A DNA stretch of 64,000 nucleotides from Micromonospora siamensis. Lineage in GTDB: Bacteria > Actinomycetota > Actinomycetes > Mycobacteriales > Micromonosporaceae. The position numbers and the translations under genes were made by a program. The notes under the pieces are model-generated. The model searched no databases. It had not been told where the DNA came from and saw only the letters and a list, made by a program, of their open reading frames with translations. Location of the stretch: NCBI RefSeq assembly GCF_900090305.1, contig NZ_LT607751.1, positions 6,076,001-6,140,000 of the forward strand. Direction: 5' to 3'. This document shows positions 55,732-63,309 of the stretch, piece by piece. The number at the start of each line of letters is the position of its first letter. The stretch's first letter is position 1.

Positions 55732-56178
55732 TCAGGCCTCCCGGCGTACGACGATCTTGGACCAGACGGTGACCACCGGCTCGCCGGCCACCGTGGCGAC
55801 CTCCGTGCGGGTGGTCAGGAAGCCGTGCCCGCCGCGGGTGGTGATCTCGTCGATGCTGCTCACGCAGACCAGCTCGTCGCCGGCCACCACCGGACGGGTG
55901 TACGCGAAACGCTGGTCGCCGTGCACGACGCGGCTGTAGTCCACGCCCAGCGCGGGATCCTCGACGATCTGGGCGTTCGCGGCCATCGTGAGCACCTGGG
56001 GGAAGGTGGGCGGGGCCACCACGTCCGGATGCCCGAGCGCGCGGGCCGCCTCCGGGTCGTGGTACGCCGCGTCGGCCGCGCCGATCGCGGTGGCGAACTC
56101 GCGGATCTTTTCTCGGCCCACCTGGTAGGGGGCGGTCGGCGGATAGCTCCGGCCGACGAAGGACGGGTCCAGGGACAT
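55732..56178 (-). CDS. HadA-like dehydratase subunit (FAS1_DH family)
   Basis: A 148-residue hot-dog-fold protein (FVGRSYPPTAPYQVGREKIREFATAIG; VAPPTFPQVLTMAANAQI; VVHGDQRFAYTRPVVAGDELVC). It lacks the DxxxH catalytic pair and is expected to pair with the MaoC-type subunit next to it. ATG 56178 was chosen. Confidence 0.82.
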   Translation of the reverse strand: MSLDPSFVGRSYPPTAPYQVGREKIREFATAIGAADAAYHDPEAARALGHPDVVAPPTFPQVLTMAANAQIVEDPALGVDYSRVVHGDQRFAYTRPVVAGDELVCVSSIDEITTRGGHGFLTTRTEVATVAGEPVVTVWSKIVVRREA

Positions 56179-56304
56179 GCCGCCGAACCTACACGCAAAA
56201 ACGATCGCCGATCCGGACGGAGGCCGGCCCATCGGGGCCGTCAGCCGTGCGGATCGGCGATCGGATGCTGCTTCGGGGACCGGGCCGGCGGTGCCGGCCG
56301 CAGG

Positions 56305-56472
56305 TCAGCGGGTCTCGCGGTGGACCGTGTGCTTGCCGTCCCGGGGGCAGAACTTCTTCAGCTCGATGCGGTCCGGGTCGTTACGACGGTTCTTGCGCGT
56401 GATGTAGTTGCGCTCCTTGCACTCCACACACGCCAAAGTGATCTTCGGCCGGACATCGGTCGCCTTCGCCAC
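56305..56472 (-). CDS. rpmG: 50S ribosomal protein L33
   Basis: A 55-residue protein, [20 protein letters not shown], then [20 protein letters not shown] and [14 protein letters not shown]. The N-terminal pair CxxC is present, but the C-terminal pair has become CPRD, so only three Cys remain. The GTG start is at 56472. Confidence 0.93.
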   Translation of the reverse strand: MAKATDVRPKITLACVECKERNYITRKNRRNDPDRIELKKFCPRDGKHTVHRETR

Positions 56473-56601
56473 GGCGGAGTGCCTTCCTCGCTAGGAACAA
56501 CTACGACGCATCAGCCTACGCGGAGGATGCGTGGACATGCAAAGCGGGCGCCTGTGGCGCCCGTCCCACCGACCACCGGGATTGAGCCCGGAGGACGAGA
56601 G

Positions 56602-56674
56602 TAGCGGTGGCCGGACTTGAACCGGCGACACAGCGATTATGAGCCGCTTGCTCTGCCATCTGAGCTACACCGCC
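56602..56674 (-). tRNA. tRNA-Met (CAT), elongator type
   Basis: A 73-nt cloverleaf with anticodon loop CTCATAA, acceptor GGCGGTG/CACCGCT (a G-T pair at position 1-72) and discriminator A. The near-paired 1-72 could prompt a check, but the anticodon stem lacks the initiator GGG/CCC triad, so elongator Met is preferred. Confidence 0.93.
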
Positions 56675-56699
56675 GTGGCGGGTCCAGCCGGACCCTTTG

Positions 56700-56772
56700 A
56701 GCCCCCTTACGGAATCGAACCGTAGACCTTCTCCTTACCATGGAGACGCTCTGCCGACTGAGCTAAGGGGGC
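56700..56772 (-). tRNA. tRNA-Thr (GGT)
   Basis: A 73-nt cloverleaf with acceptor GCCCCCT/AGGGGGC, anticodon loop ATGGTAA giving GGT, and T arm ACGGTTCGATTCCGT. It lies 26 nt upstream of tRNA-Met on the same strand. Confidence 0.96.
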
Positions 56773-56868
56773 CTACCCGATCACCCCGGAGGGCGTCGCG
56801 CAGGGGATACATTACACGGCCTCATGGCGACCGTGAAATCGGATCCCCCGGTACGGCCTTCGCCCAGC

Positions 56869-59397
56869 TCAGGGCACGACACGCAGGCGTGGCAGCTCGC
56901 CCACCGTGATCGACTCCGGGTCGACCTGGGCGCCGAACCACGCCTCCAACCGCTCGTACGGCAGCGGGCGGCTGAACAGGAAGCCCTGGCCGATCTCGCA
57001 GCCGATGTCCTGGAGCAGCTCCAGGGTCAGCTCGCTCTCCACCCCCTCGGCCACCACCGCCAGGCCGAACTGCTGGGACAGGGTCACCACGGCGTTGACG
57101 ATCGCCAGGTCGCCCGGGTCGGTCGCCATCCCCTGGACGAAGGAACGGTCGACCTTCACCTCGTGCACCGGCAGCCGGCGCAGGTAGGCCAGCGACGAGG
57201 AGCCGGTGCCGAAGTCGTCCACCGACAGCCGCACGCCGAGGTCCCGCAGCCGGCGCAGGGTCGGGATCGGCCGGTCGGTGCCGTCCAGGAGCCCGGTCTC
57301 GCGGATCTCGAAGGTGAGCCGCTGCGCCGGCACGCCGTACTCGGCCAGCAGGTCCCGGACCCGGTCGGGGAAGTCGCGGTCGGTGAGCGTACGCGCGGAG
57401 AGGTTGACCGCGACGGCGAGCGGCTGGGCGGCGTGTGACCAGTCCCGGCTGCGCCGCAGGCCCTCGCGGAGGACCAGCTCGGTGAGCCGGCCCAGCTGCC
57501 CGGTGTGCTCGGCCACCGCGACGAAGTCCTCCGGGGCCACCGTGCCGTGCGTCGGGTGCTCCCAGCGGGCCAGGCACTCGACGCCGACCAGCCGGCGCTC
57601 CCGGAGCGTCACCTTGGGCTGGAAGTAGACCTCCAGCTCGCCGTCCTCCAGCGCCCGGCGCAGGTCGCCGGCGAGGCCGAGGCGGCGCAGCGACCGCGAC
57701 TCCAGCGCCGGGTTGAACAGCTGGACGCTGCCCGGCACCGACTTCGCCGCGGTGGCGGCCAGGTCGACCCGTTGCAGCAGGGTCGCCGCGTCGCTGCCGT
57801 GCTCCGGGTGTACGGCCACCCCGACGGCGGTGTCCACGTCGAGGGTGAGCGCGTCGAAGGCCATCTCGCCACGGATCCGCTCGCGCAGCTGGCCGGCGAG
57901 CTCCAGGGCCGCGTCCGCGCTCTCGCACCGCAACGTCACCAGGAACTCGTCCCCGCCGGCCCGCCCGACCAGGGCCGACGAGGGCGCACAGGTGCGCAGC
58001 CGCTCGGCCACCTCGGCGAGGACCCGGTCCCCGGCGGCGTGGCCGAGGGACTCGTTGACCTGCCGCAGCCCGTCGACGTCGAAGAGCAGCAGGGCGACCA
58101 CCTCGCCGGGCGCCCGGATCTTCACCGCCTCCTCCAGCGCGCCGGTGATCCGGCGCCGGTTGGGCAGCTTGGTGAGCGTGTCGTGGTACGCGTCGTGGCG
58201 CAGCCGGTCGACCAGCCGGGAATTCTCCAGGGCGACGGCGGCGTGCGCGGCGACCGTCTCGAAGACGGGAAGGTCGGCCGGGGTGAAGTGACCGACGTCG
58301 CTGAGCCGGTTGACCACCTCCAGCGTGCCAATCACCACCGGCCCGGAGCGCAGCGGCACGATGATCAGATCCTTGACGTGCCCCCGGTCCAGGTCCTGGC
58401 GGAGCTCCGGCGCGTCACCGAAGGCACGGCCCACCGCGAGCCACCGGCCCCGCTTGCGGACCTGCTCGCGCAACCCGGCCGGGGTGACCGCGACGTCGAG
58501 CAGCCCCTTGTCGTCGAGTCGGGCGGTGAGCAGGACCTCCGGGTGCCGGCCCTGGGCGGGCAGCCAGAGCGTCGCGTACTCCGCCTGCATCAGGGCGCGG
58601 ACCCGGCCGAGCAGGCTGTCGGCCACCAGCCCCTCCTCGCCCCGTTCGGTCATCACCCGCGTCAGGTCGTACATGTCCCCGAGGGTGCGGTGCTGGCGGA
58701 GGAACTGGGAGTACGAGCGGTAGATCATCGCCACTGCGGCCGCCAGGACGGCGATGAGCAGTGCCGACCACAGGGTGGACTCGACGGCGATCAGGATCAC
58801 CAGCCCGACCACCACGTTCACCAGGGAGGCCAGCAGCGGTGCCGGGGCGGTGCGGATGACCTCCAGGGCGGCCTGCCAGCCCTGGATCAGCCCGATGACG
58901 CCACAGACCGCGGCCAGCGCCACCAGCGTGTTCGTGCCCACCGCGGCGGCCAGCACCAGCCAGGTGGCCGGTCCGACGCCCTCCGGATCCGGCAACGCCA
59001 GGAGCACCAGCCCGGCGAGCGCCGCCGCCGCGGCCGCCTTGACGACGTTGAACCACGCCTTGGGCGCGCTGAGGCGCCGGCGCAACTGGCCCACCATCGC
59101 GGCCACCGTGGCGATGACCACCACCGTGAACGGCGTCAGGTAGTGGAAGGCGAGGACCAGCGGGATCTCGGTGAGGATCAGCACGACGCTCTGCCGGCGG
59201 ATCACGATGTGCAGGACCTGGGTCCCGGTCACCACAGTCGCGACCAGTACGGCCGCCGCCACCAGGAGATTTCCGGGTGGCGGCGGCCGCAGTACGGCGA
59301 GCGTGATCGCGGAGAGCGTCGCCAGCAGGGCGAGCGGTGCGGTAATGAGCCAGGCCTGATCCGGAGACCTGCGCGGAGACGGTCTACTGGTGGCCAT
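56869..59397 (-). CDS. membrane GAF-GGDEF-EAL c-di-GMP enzyme
   Basis: An 842-residue protein. Residues ~15-230 hold about seven hydrophobic segments. A GAF-like domain is at ~250-395. GGDEF (~402-560) has an intact AGGDEF motif (481-485) and FDVDGLRQVN metal site, but no RxxD inhibitory site. EAL (~580-835) has ECL instead of EAL at 607, while the other metal and catalytic residues (NLSARTL, RETG, DDFGTG, KVDRSF, AEGVE, QGFLFSRPL) are kept. It could therefore make and break c-di-GMP. Its start is 31 nt after a small secreted peptide. Confidence 0.92.
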   Translation of the reverse strand: MATSRPSPRRSPDQAWLITAPLALLATLSAITLAVLRPPPPGNLLVAAAVLVATVVTGTQVLHIVIRRQSVVLILTEIPLVLAFHYLTPFTVVVIATVAAMVGQLRRRLSAPKAWFNVVKAAAAAALAGLVLLALPDPEGVGPATWLVLAAAVGTNTLVALAAVCGVIGLIQGWQAALEVIRTAPAPLLASLVNVVVGLVILIAVESTLWSALLIAVLAAAVAMIYRSYSQFLRQHRTLGDMYDLTRVMTERGEEGLVADSLLGRVRALMQAEYATLWLPAQGRHPEVLLTARLDDKGLLDVAVTPAGLREQVRKRGRWLAVGRAFGDAPELRQDLDRGHVKDLIIVPLRSGPVVIGTLEVVNRLSDVGHFTPADLPVFETVAAHAAVALENSRLVDRLRHDAYHDTLTKLPNRRRITGALEEAVKIRAPGEVVALLLFDVDGLRQVNESLGHAAGDRVLAEVAERLRTCAPSSALVGRAGGDEFLVTLRCESADAALELAGQLRERIRGEMAFDALTLDVDTAVGVAVHPEHGSDAATLLQRVDLAATAAKSVPGSVQLFNPALESRSLRRLGLAGDLRRALEDGELEVYFQPKVTLRERRLVGVECLARWEHPTHGTVAPEDFVAVAEHTGQLGRLTELVLREGLRRSRDWSHAAQPLAVAVNLSARTLTDRDFPDRVRDLLAEYGVPAQRLTFEIRETGLLDGTDRPIPTLRRLRDLGVRLSVDDFGTGSSSLAYLRRLPVHEVKVDRSFVQGMATDPGDLAIVNAVVTLSQQFGLAVVAEGVESELTLELLQDIGCEIGQGFLFSRPLPYERLEAWFGAQVDPESITVGELPRLRVVP

Positions 59398-59428
59398 CCC
59401 GCTCCCTCGTGATCGGATGGGGGCGGAC

Positions 59429-59605
59429 CTAGCGGACCGTCAGGGCGCTTTCCGGGGCGAGCAGGTCGACGACGGCGTTGCTGGCGGGGGCGCCCCACTC
59501 GAAGTCCATCAAGCTGGCGTCGGCGGTGTTCTCAAGACCCCCGGCGAACGCGGCGAGAGCGATCAGCACGGCGACGCCGAGCCGGGCAAGCGTCCGACCA
59601 GACAT
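59429..59605 (-). CDS. 58-residue secreted peptide of unknown function
   Basis: Starts MSGRTLARLGVAVLIALAAF, a typical signal peptide (basic n-region, hydrophobic core), then AGGLENTADASLMDFEWGAP and a short hydrophobic end (ASNAVVDLLAPESALTVR). ATG 59605 is preceded by a strong AGGAG. The likely mature part is ~35 residues with an acidic character. It lies 31 nt upstream of the GGDEF-EAL gene and reads in the same direction, so the two are likely cotranscribed. No family was recognised. Confidence 0.75.
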   Translation of the reverse strand: MSGRTLARLGVAVLIALAAFAGGLENTADASLMDFEWGAPASNAVVDLLAPESALTVR

Positions 59606-59883
59606 GGTGTGCTCCTGTCAGAAAAAATGCGGGGGCGGATGTTCCACGATGGTGCCACAACGCGCGAGGCCAACAAAGCCCTCGGCAGCCCGGCTCCACC
59701 TCGGCGCCAGCAAGTCCGACCGATCGGCAGGACCGCTTGACTGGCGGGCTGATACCCGCTTTGACACGTCGATCACAGGTGGTTCAGCTGATGATCACTC
59801 AGACCTAACGAACTAACGGCCAGATACCACCCAACTACCGCGAAGTAGCCCTGTCCCCTGTGGACGCTACCGGCTGCGGGCGG

Positions 59884-60360
59884 TCAGGCGTCGCGAGGTG
59901 CCGGCACACCGGCCCACGGCATGGGCAACGAGTGTCGTTGGAGCACCGTGTCGAGCACGTCACTGATCGTCTGCCGGGACAGCTCGTCGGAGACGACTCG
60001 GGCCACGCGGTCGTATACGCCGTCCAGGACCGGAGCGATCCCGTACCCCACCGGACAGTCCTGTCGCGGCGGGTGCGGGTGCAGCGCGAACACGGGGCCC
60101 GGCTCGACGGCGGCGTACACGTCGGCGAGGGTGATGCCGGCGGCCGGCGCCCGTAGCGACCACCCGCCGCCAGGACCGACGCCGGCGCCGACCAGGCCAG
60201 CGTCGCGCAGCGGGCCGAGGGCCCGACGGACCGCGGCCGGATTGCTGTCCAGGCTGGCGGCGATCTGGTCGCTGGTCAGCCCGGTGTGGCCGTGCCGTTG
60301 CGCCAGAGCGAGCCAGCACAGGGCGTGAACGGCCACGGTGAGGCGACTGTTGCCGGCCAT
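59884..60360 (-). CDS. Rrf2-family transcriptional regulator
   Basis: A 158-residue winged-helix regulator. The N-terminus (RLTVAVHALCWLALAQRHGHTGLTSDQIAASLDSNPAAVRRALGPLRDAGLV) is the Rrf2 HTH, and the wing follows (GPGGGWSLRAPAAGITLADVYAAVE). The three-Cys Fe-S cluster of IscR/NsrR is missing; single Cys residues are at ALCW and QDCPVG, so this resembles the YwnA type. It diverges from a NIPSNAP gene across an AT-rich palindrome. Confidence 0.88.
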   Translation of the reverse strand: MAGNSRLTVAVHALCWLALAQRHGHTGLTSDQIAASLDSNPAAVRRALGPLRDAGLVGAGVGPGGGWSLRAPAAGITLADVYAAVEPGPVFALHPHPPRQDCPVGYGIAPVLDGVYDRVARVVSDELSRQTISDVLDTVLQRHSLPMPWAGVPAPRDA

Positions 60361-60379
60361 GGCTTCTCCGTCCGGGCGG

Positions 60380-60426
60380 TTGCGCTTTCGATCACCGTCA
60401 GGATAATCCGTAACAATATTTGTTAC
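60380..60426 (+). promoter_or_regulatory. promoter and probable Rrf2 operator for the NIPSNAP gene
   Basis: TTGCGC (60380-60385), 16-nt spacer and GATAAT (60402-60407) form a plus-strand promoter. The palindrome GTAACAA-TAT-TTGTTAC at 60410-60426 covers the expected start site. Reverse reading gives a GATTAT that could be the -10 of the regulator gene. Its AT-rich base use stands out sharply. Confidence 0.7.
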
Positions 60427-60439
60427 AGACAGGGTTGAT

Positions 60440-61147
60440 GTGCAGCCTTCCGACTTCGCCAGCTGTCCGGTCGTCGAGATGCGGCGGTACGCGCTGCGCC
60501 CCGGACACTTCGACGACCTGCAACGGGTCTTCCAGCCGTGGCTCGTCGCGAGTCAGGAGCAGGCCGGGATGCGGCACGGCGGACAGTTCCGGGACCGGGA
60601 CGACCCAGACCGCTTCGTGTGGTTCCGCGGCTTCGCCGGCATGGAGCAGCGCCGCGAGGCACTGGAGTCCTTCTACTACGGGCCGGTGTGGCAGGCGCAC
60701 CGCGACGTGCTCCTGCTCCGCCCGACCGAGCCGGCGCACCGCGCCGGTCCACCGGTGACGCCCGGACAGCCCGGAGCGACCGACTCCCCCACCTGGGTTG
60801 TCGCCCACGTGTGCTCGCTGCCGGACGACGTAGACCTGGAGGCGTGGCTGACCACCTCCGGCCAGGCGGTTCTTCAGCGGTCGCTCGGCGTACCGGTGGC
60901 CATGTGGCGGAGCGAGCCGGCGGAGAACACCTTCCCGCGCCTGCCGGTACGCGACGGTCGCTTCTTGGTGTCGCTGGCGGTGTTCGAGAACGGAGAGCGG
61001 TGGGGCCTCGCCGCAGACCGGCTCGAGAACGACCCGGAGTGGCGTCGGATCACCGATCGGCTCTCCGCTGCCGGGGTGACGAGCGAGGTGAGCCACCTCC
61101 AGCCCACCGCCACTTCGAACCACCCGATGCCGGTGAGCGACGCCTGA
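60440..61147 (+). CDS. NIPSNAP-family protein
   Basis: A 235-residue protein with two ferredoxin-like repeats; the first has the NIPSNAP pattern PVVEMRRYALRPGHFDDLQRVF with FVWFRGFAGMEQRREALESFYYGPVW. The second half (TWVVAHVCSLPDDVDLEAWLTTSG, VSLAVFENGERWG) is a degenerate dimeric barrel. The GTG start has AGGG 5 nt upstream. Divergent from and probably regulated by the Rrf2 protein. The biochemical role is unknown; related proteins may handle reactive or aromatic small molecules. Confidence 0.82.
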   Translation: MQPSDFASCPVVEMRRYALRPGHFDDLQRVFQPWLVASQEQAGMRHGGQFRDRDDPDRFVWFRGFAGMEQRREALESFYYGPVWQAHRDVLLLRPTEPAHRAGPPVTPGQPGATDSPTWVVAHVCSLPDDVDLEAWLTTSGQAVLQRSLGVPVAMWRSEPAENTFPRLPVRDGRFLVSLAVFENGERWGLAADRLENDPEWRRITDRLSAAGVTSEVSHLQPTATSNHPMPVSDA

Positions 61148-61163
61148 CGAAGGAGGACACGAA

Positions 61164-61203
61164 AACGGCCCCCGATCAGCATCTCTGCTGGTCGAGGGCC
61201 GTT
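61164..61203. terminator. bidirectional terminator NIPSNAP/tRNA-Tyr
   Basis: AACGGCCC/GGGCCGTT (61164-61171 and 61196-61203) encloses a second GATCAGC/GCTGGTC helix. Read on the minus strand it is followed by TTTTCG; on the plus strand by CTC. It can stop both convergent transcripts. Confidence 0.7.
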
Positions 61204-61214
61204 CTCACGCCTGG

Positions 61215-61295
61215 TGGCGGGTAGAGGATTCGAACCTCTGAAGCTTTCGCGACGGATTTACAGTCCGCTCCCATTGGCCGCTCGGGCAACCCGCC
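61215..61295 (-). tRNA. tRNA-Tyr (GTA)
   Basis: An 81-nt class II tRNA with long variable arm: acceptor GGCGGGT..CCCGCC with discriminator A, anticodon loop ACTGTAAAT giving GTA, and T arm GAGGTTCGAATCCTC. Confidence 0.95.
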
Positions 61296-61443
61296 AGGGC
61301 ATCACCACCACGTTGAACGCGGCAGCGGAAGCAAGGATAGCGGTCGCCCCCGGGCCCGGCGCAACCGGGTACCGTCAGGGGGTCGCACCGCTGGTCAGCG
61401 GAGGACAGAAGATGACAGACCGCCGGACAGCAGGAGCATGATC

Positions 61444-61938
61444 ATGGCAGCGAACCCGTCGTTCGACATCGTGAGCAAGGTCGACCGGCAGGAGGTCGAC
61501 AACGCCCTCCGCCAGGCGGAGAAGGAGCTCGCGCAGCGGTTCGACTTCCGCGGCACGGGCGCCGAGATCTCCTGGTCGGGCGAGGAGGCGATCAGCCTCC
61601 AGGCGGAGACCGAGGAGCGGGTCAGCGCGGCGCTGGACGTCTTCAAGGAGAAGCTGGTCAAGCGGAACATCTCGCTGAAGTCGCTGGACGCCGGTGACCC
61701 GCGCTCCTCCGGCAAGATCTTCAAGATCGACTGCAAGGTGATCCAGGGCATCGACTCGGACAAGGCCAAGGCGATCAGCAAGAAGATCCGCGACGAGGGC
61801 CCGAAGGGCGTACAGGCGCAGATCCAGGGTGACCAGCTGCGGGTGACCGGCAAGAAGAAGGACGACCTCCAGGCGGTCATCGCGCTGCTCAAGGGCGAGG
61901 ACTTCGGGGTCGCCCTGCAGTTCACCAACTACCGCTGA
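61444..61938 (+). CDS. YajQ-family nucleotide-binding protein
   Basis: A 164-residue protein of the YajQ/UPF0234 family, with the N-terminal [29 protein letters not shown] and the C-terminal [36 protein letters not shown]. Related proteins bind RNA, GTP or c-di-GMP (Xanthomonas). I chose ATG 61444 because GGAG is then 7 nt upstream; ATG 61438 is too close. Confidence 0.93.
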   Translation: MAANPSFDIVSKVDRQEVDNALRQAEKELAQRFDFRGTGAEISWSGEEAISLQAETEERVSAALDVFKEKLVKRNISLKSLDAGDPRSSGKIFKIDCKVIQGIDSDKAKAISKKIRDEGPKGVQAQIQGDQLRVTGKKKDDLQAVIALLKGEDFGVALQFTNYR

Positions 61939-61953
61939 GTCCCGCCCTCCCGG

Positions 61954-62049
61954 TCAGCGCGAGAAGATCAACAAAAGCACCACCGTGATGATCGCGCTGA
62001 CCAGGAGGGAGCCGAGGCACCCTATGCGGTTGGAGAAGAAGAGGAACAT
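61954..62049 (-). CDS. 31-residue single-pass membrane microprotein
   Basis: The translation is MFLFFSNRIGCLGSLLVSAI then ITVVLLLIFSR, a hydrophobic helix with short charged ends. ATG 62049 has GGACGG upstream. Short proteins with FFSNRxGCLGS are, to my memory, widespread in actinobacteria as hypothetical proteins, but I cannot check this. It lies tail to tail with yajQ (15-nt gap). Confidence 0.65.
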   Translation of the reverse strand: MFLFFSNRIGCLGSLLVSAIITVVLLLIFSR

Positions 62050-62169
62050 GGCAGCCGTCCTACCCCGCTGAAGCGTCCTCAGACCCACCCGTCCCCGCCG
62101 CCGGTGTAACCCGCCGGGCGGCTGCGGGGTGTCAGGTGGTGGAGAGAGCGGCGGCAGGAGCGAGGTGGC

Positions 62170-62679
62170 ATGGACCCGGCGGACGACTTCGACGCCTTCT
62201 ACACGGCGACGGCCCGGCGGGTCGTGCACCACGTGTACGCGTACTGCGGGAACCTGGCCGAGGCGCAGGACGTGGCCCAGGAGGCGTACGCCCGGGCGTG
62301 GCAGCGGTGGTCGACCGTCGGTGGCTACGAGGACCCGGAGGGCTGGGTGCGTACGGTCGCCTGGCGGTTGTCGGCGAACCGTCGGCGTGGCCTGCTGCGG
62401 TGGTTCGCGGCGCGGGCCCGGCTCGGCCGGGTCACCGACGTGCCCGGGCCGAACCCGGACCGGGTGGCCCTGCTGGACGCGCTGCGCCGGCTGCCCGAGG
62501 CGCAGCGCCGGGTCGTCGTCCTGCACCACCTCGAAGACCTGCCGGTGGCGGAGATCGCCCGGCGCACCGGCATGCCGGCCGGGACCGTGAAGGTCTACCT
62601 CTCCCGGGCGCGGACCGCGCTCGCCACCCTGTTGGGCGACGACGAGAGGGAGGACGCCGATGTCGTCACGCATCCGTGA
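62170..62679 (+). CDS. ECF sigma factor (SigE-like/sigma-70 family)
   Basis: A 169-residue sigma factor. Region 2 is FDAFYTATARRVVHHVYAYCGNLAEAQDVAQEAYARAWQRW, with region 4 at LRRLPEAQRRVVVLHHLEDLPVAEIARRTGMPAGTVKVYLSRARTAL. No region 1 or 3. It overlaps the next gene by 20 nt, which suggests a regulator or cognate partner. The target promoter is not evident. Confidence 0.92.
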   Translation: MDPADDFDAFYTATARRVVHHVYAYCGNLAEAQDVAQEAYARAWQRWSTVGGYEDPEGWVRTVAWRLSANRRRGLLRWFAARARLGRVTDVPGPNPDRVALLDALRRLPEAQRRVVVLHHLEDLPVAEIARRTGMPAGTVKVYLSRARTALATLLGDDEREDADVVTHP

Positions 62680-63217
62680 GGCGCTGGTGGAGTTGGAGGG
62701 GGACGTGTCCGGGCTGCGGCTGGCGCCGCCGTCGGCGGTGCGGGCCCGGGGCCGGGCGCGGACCCGGCGGCGGGTCGGGGCGCTGGCCGGGGCCACCGCC
62801 GTGGTGCTCGGTGCGGCGGCGCTGCCGGTGTGGCGGGCGCCGGCGGATCCGCCGACCTTCAGCGTCGGCGACCCCCGCCCCTCCGCTACCTGTGCGCCGG
62901 AGCAGCCGCCGCGGCCGGGGGTCCTGATGGTCTTCTTCAAGGAGGAGGTCACCGACGAGCAACGGCGCGCGGTTCTCGTGCGGCTCAAGGAGTTCCACCA
63001 GATCGACCGGACGGTGACCGTGAGCCCGGTCGACCGGTGGGAACGCTTCGTCGCCACCTACTGCGGCTCGCCGGAGCTGGCCCGGATCGGCCCGGACCAG
63101 TTCCCCGAGTCCGTCGAGGTGCACCTGCGCCGCGACGACCCGGCCGTCCTCGAGCGGATCCGGGAGGCGGTGCGGAGCCTCCCCGGGGTCGACGAGGTAC
63201 CGCCGCCCGCCCGCTGA
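62660..63217 (+). CDS. membrane protein with an FtsX-like extracellular domain; possible anti-sigma partner
   Basis: A 185-residue protein. A short cytoplasmic segment (MSSRIREALVELEGDVSGLRLAP, Arg-rich) and one transmembrane helix (VGALAGATAVVLGAAALPVW, ~40-59) lead to an extracytoplasmic domain resembling the FtsX ECD (VLMVFFKEEVTDEQRRAVLVRL; FPESVEVHLRRDDPAVLERIREAVRSLPGVDEV). The 20-nt overlap with the sigma gene and membrane topology suggest an anti-sigma or sensor role. No zinc HxxxCxxC motif is present. Confidence 0.78.
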   Translation: MSSRIREALVELEGDVSGLRLAPPSAVRARGRARTRRRVGALAGATAVVLGAAALPVWRAPADPPTFSVGDPRPSATCAPEQPPRPGVLMVFFKEEVTDEQRRAVLVRLKEFHQIDRTVTVSPVDRWERFVATYCGSPELARIGPDQFPESVEVHLRRDDPAVLERIREAVRSLPGVDEVPPPAR

Positions 63218-63309
63218 GACCGCCGCCCGCCCGCTCAAGCAGACACTCGACCACTCAGCGCCGCCCGACGTTCAAGCCGGCGGGCGACGGCACGGCCTCG
63301 TGTCGGTGG

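Noticed and set aside
56602..56674. Initiator tRNA-fMet
   Set aside because: The anticodon stem lacks the three G-C pairs of initiator tRNA; elongator tRNA-Met fits better despite the weak 1-72 pair.
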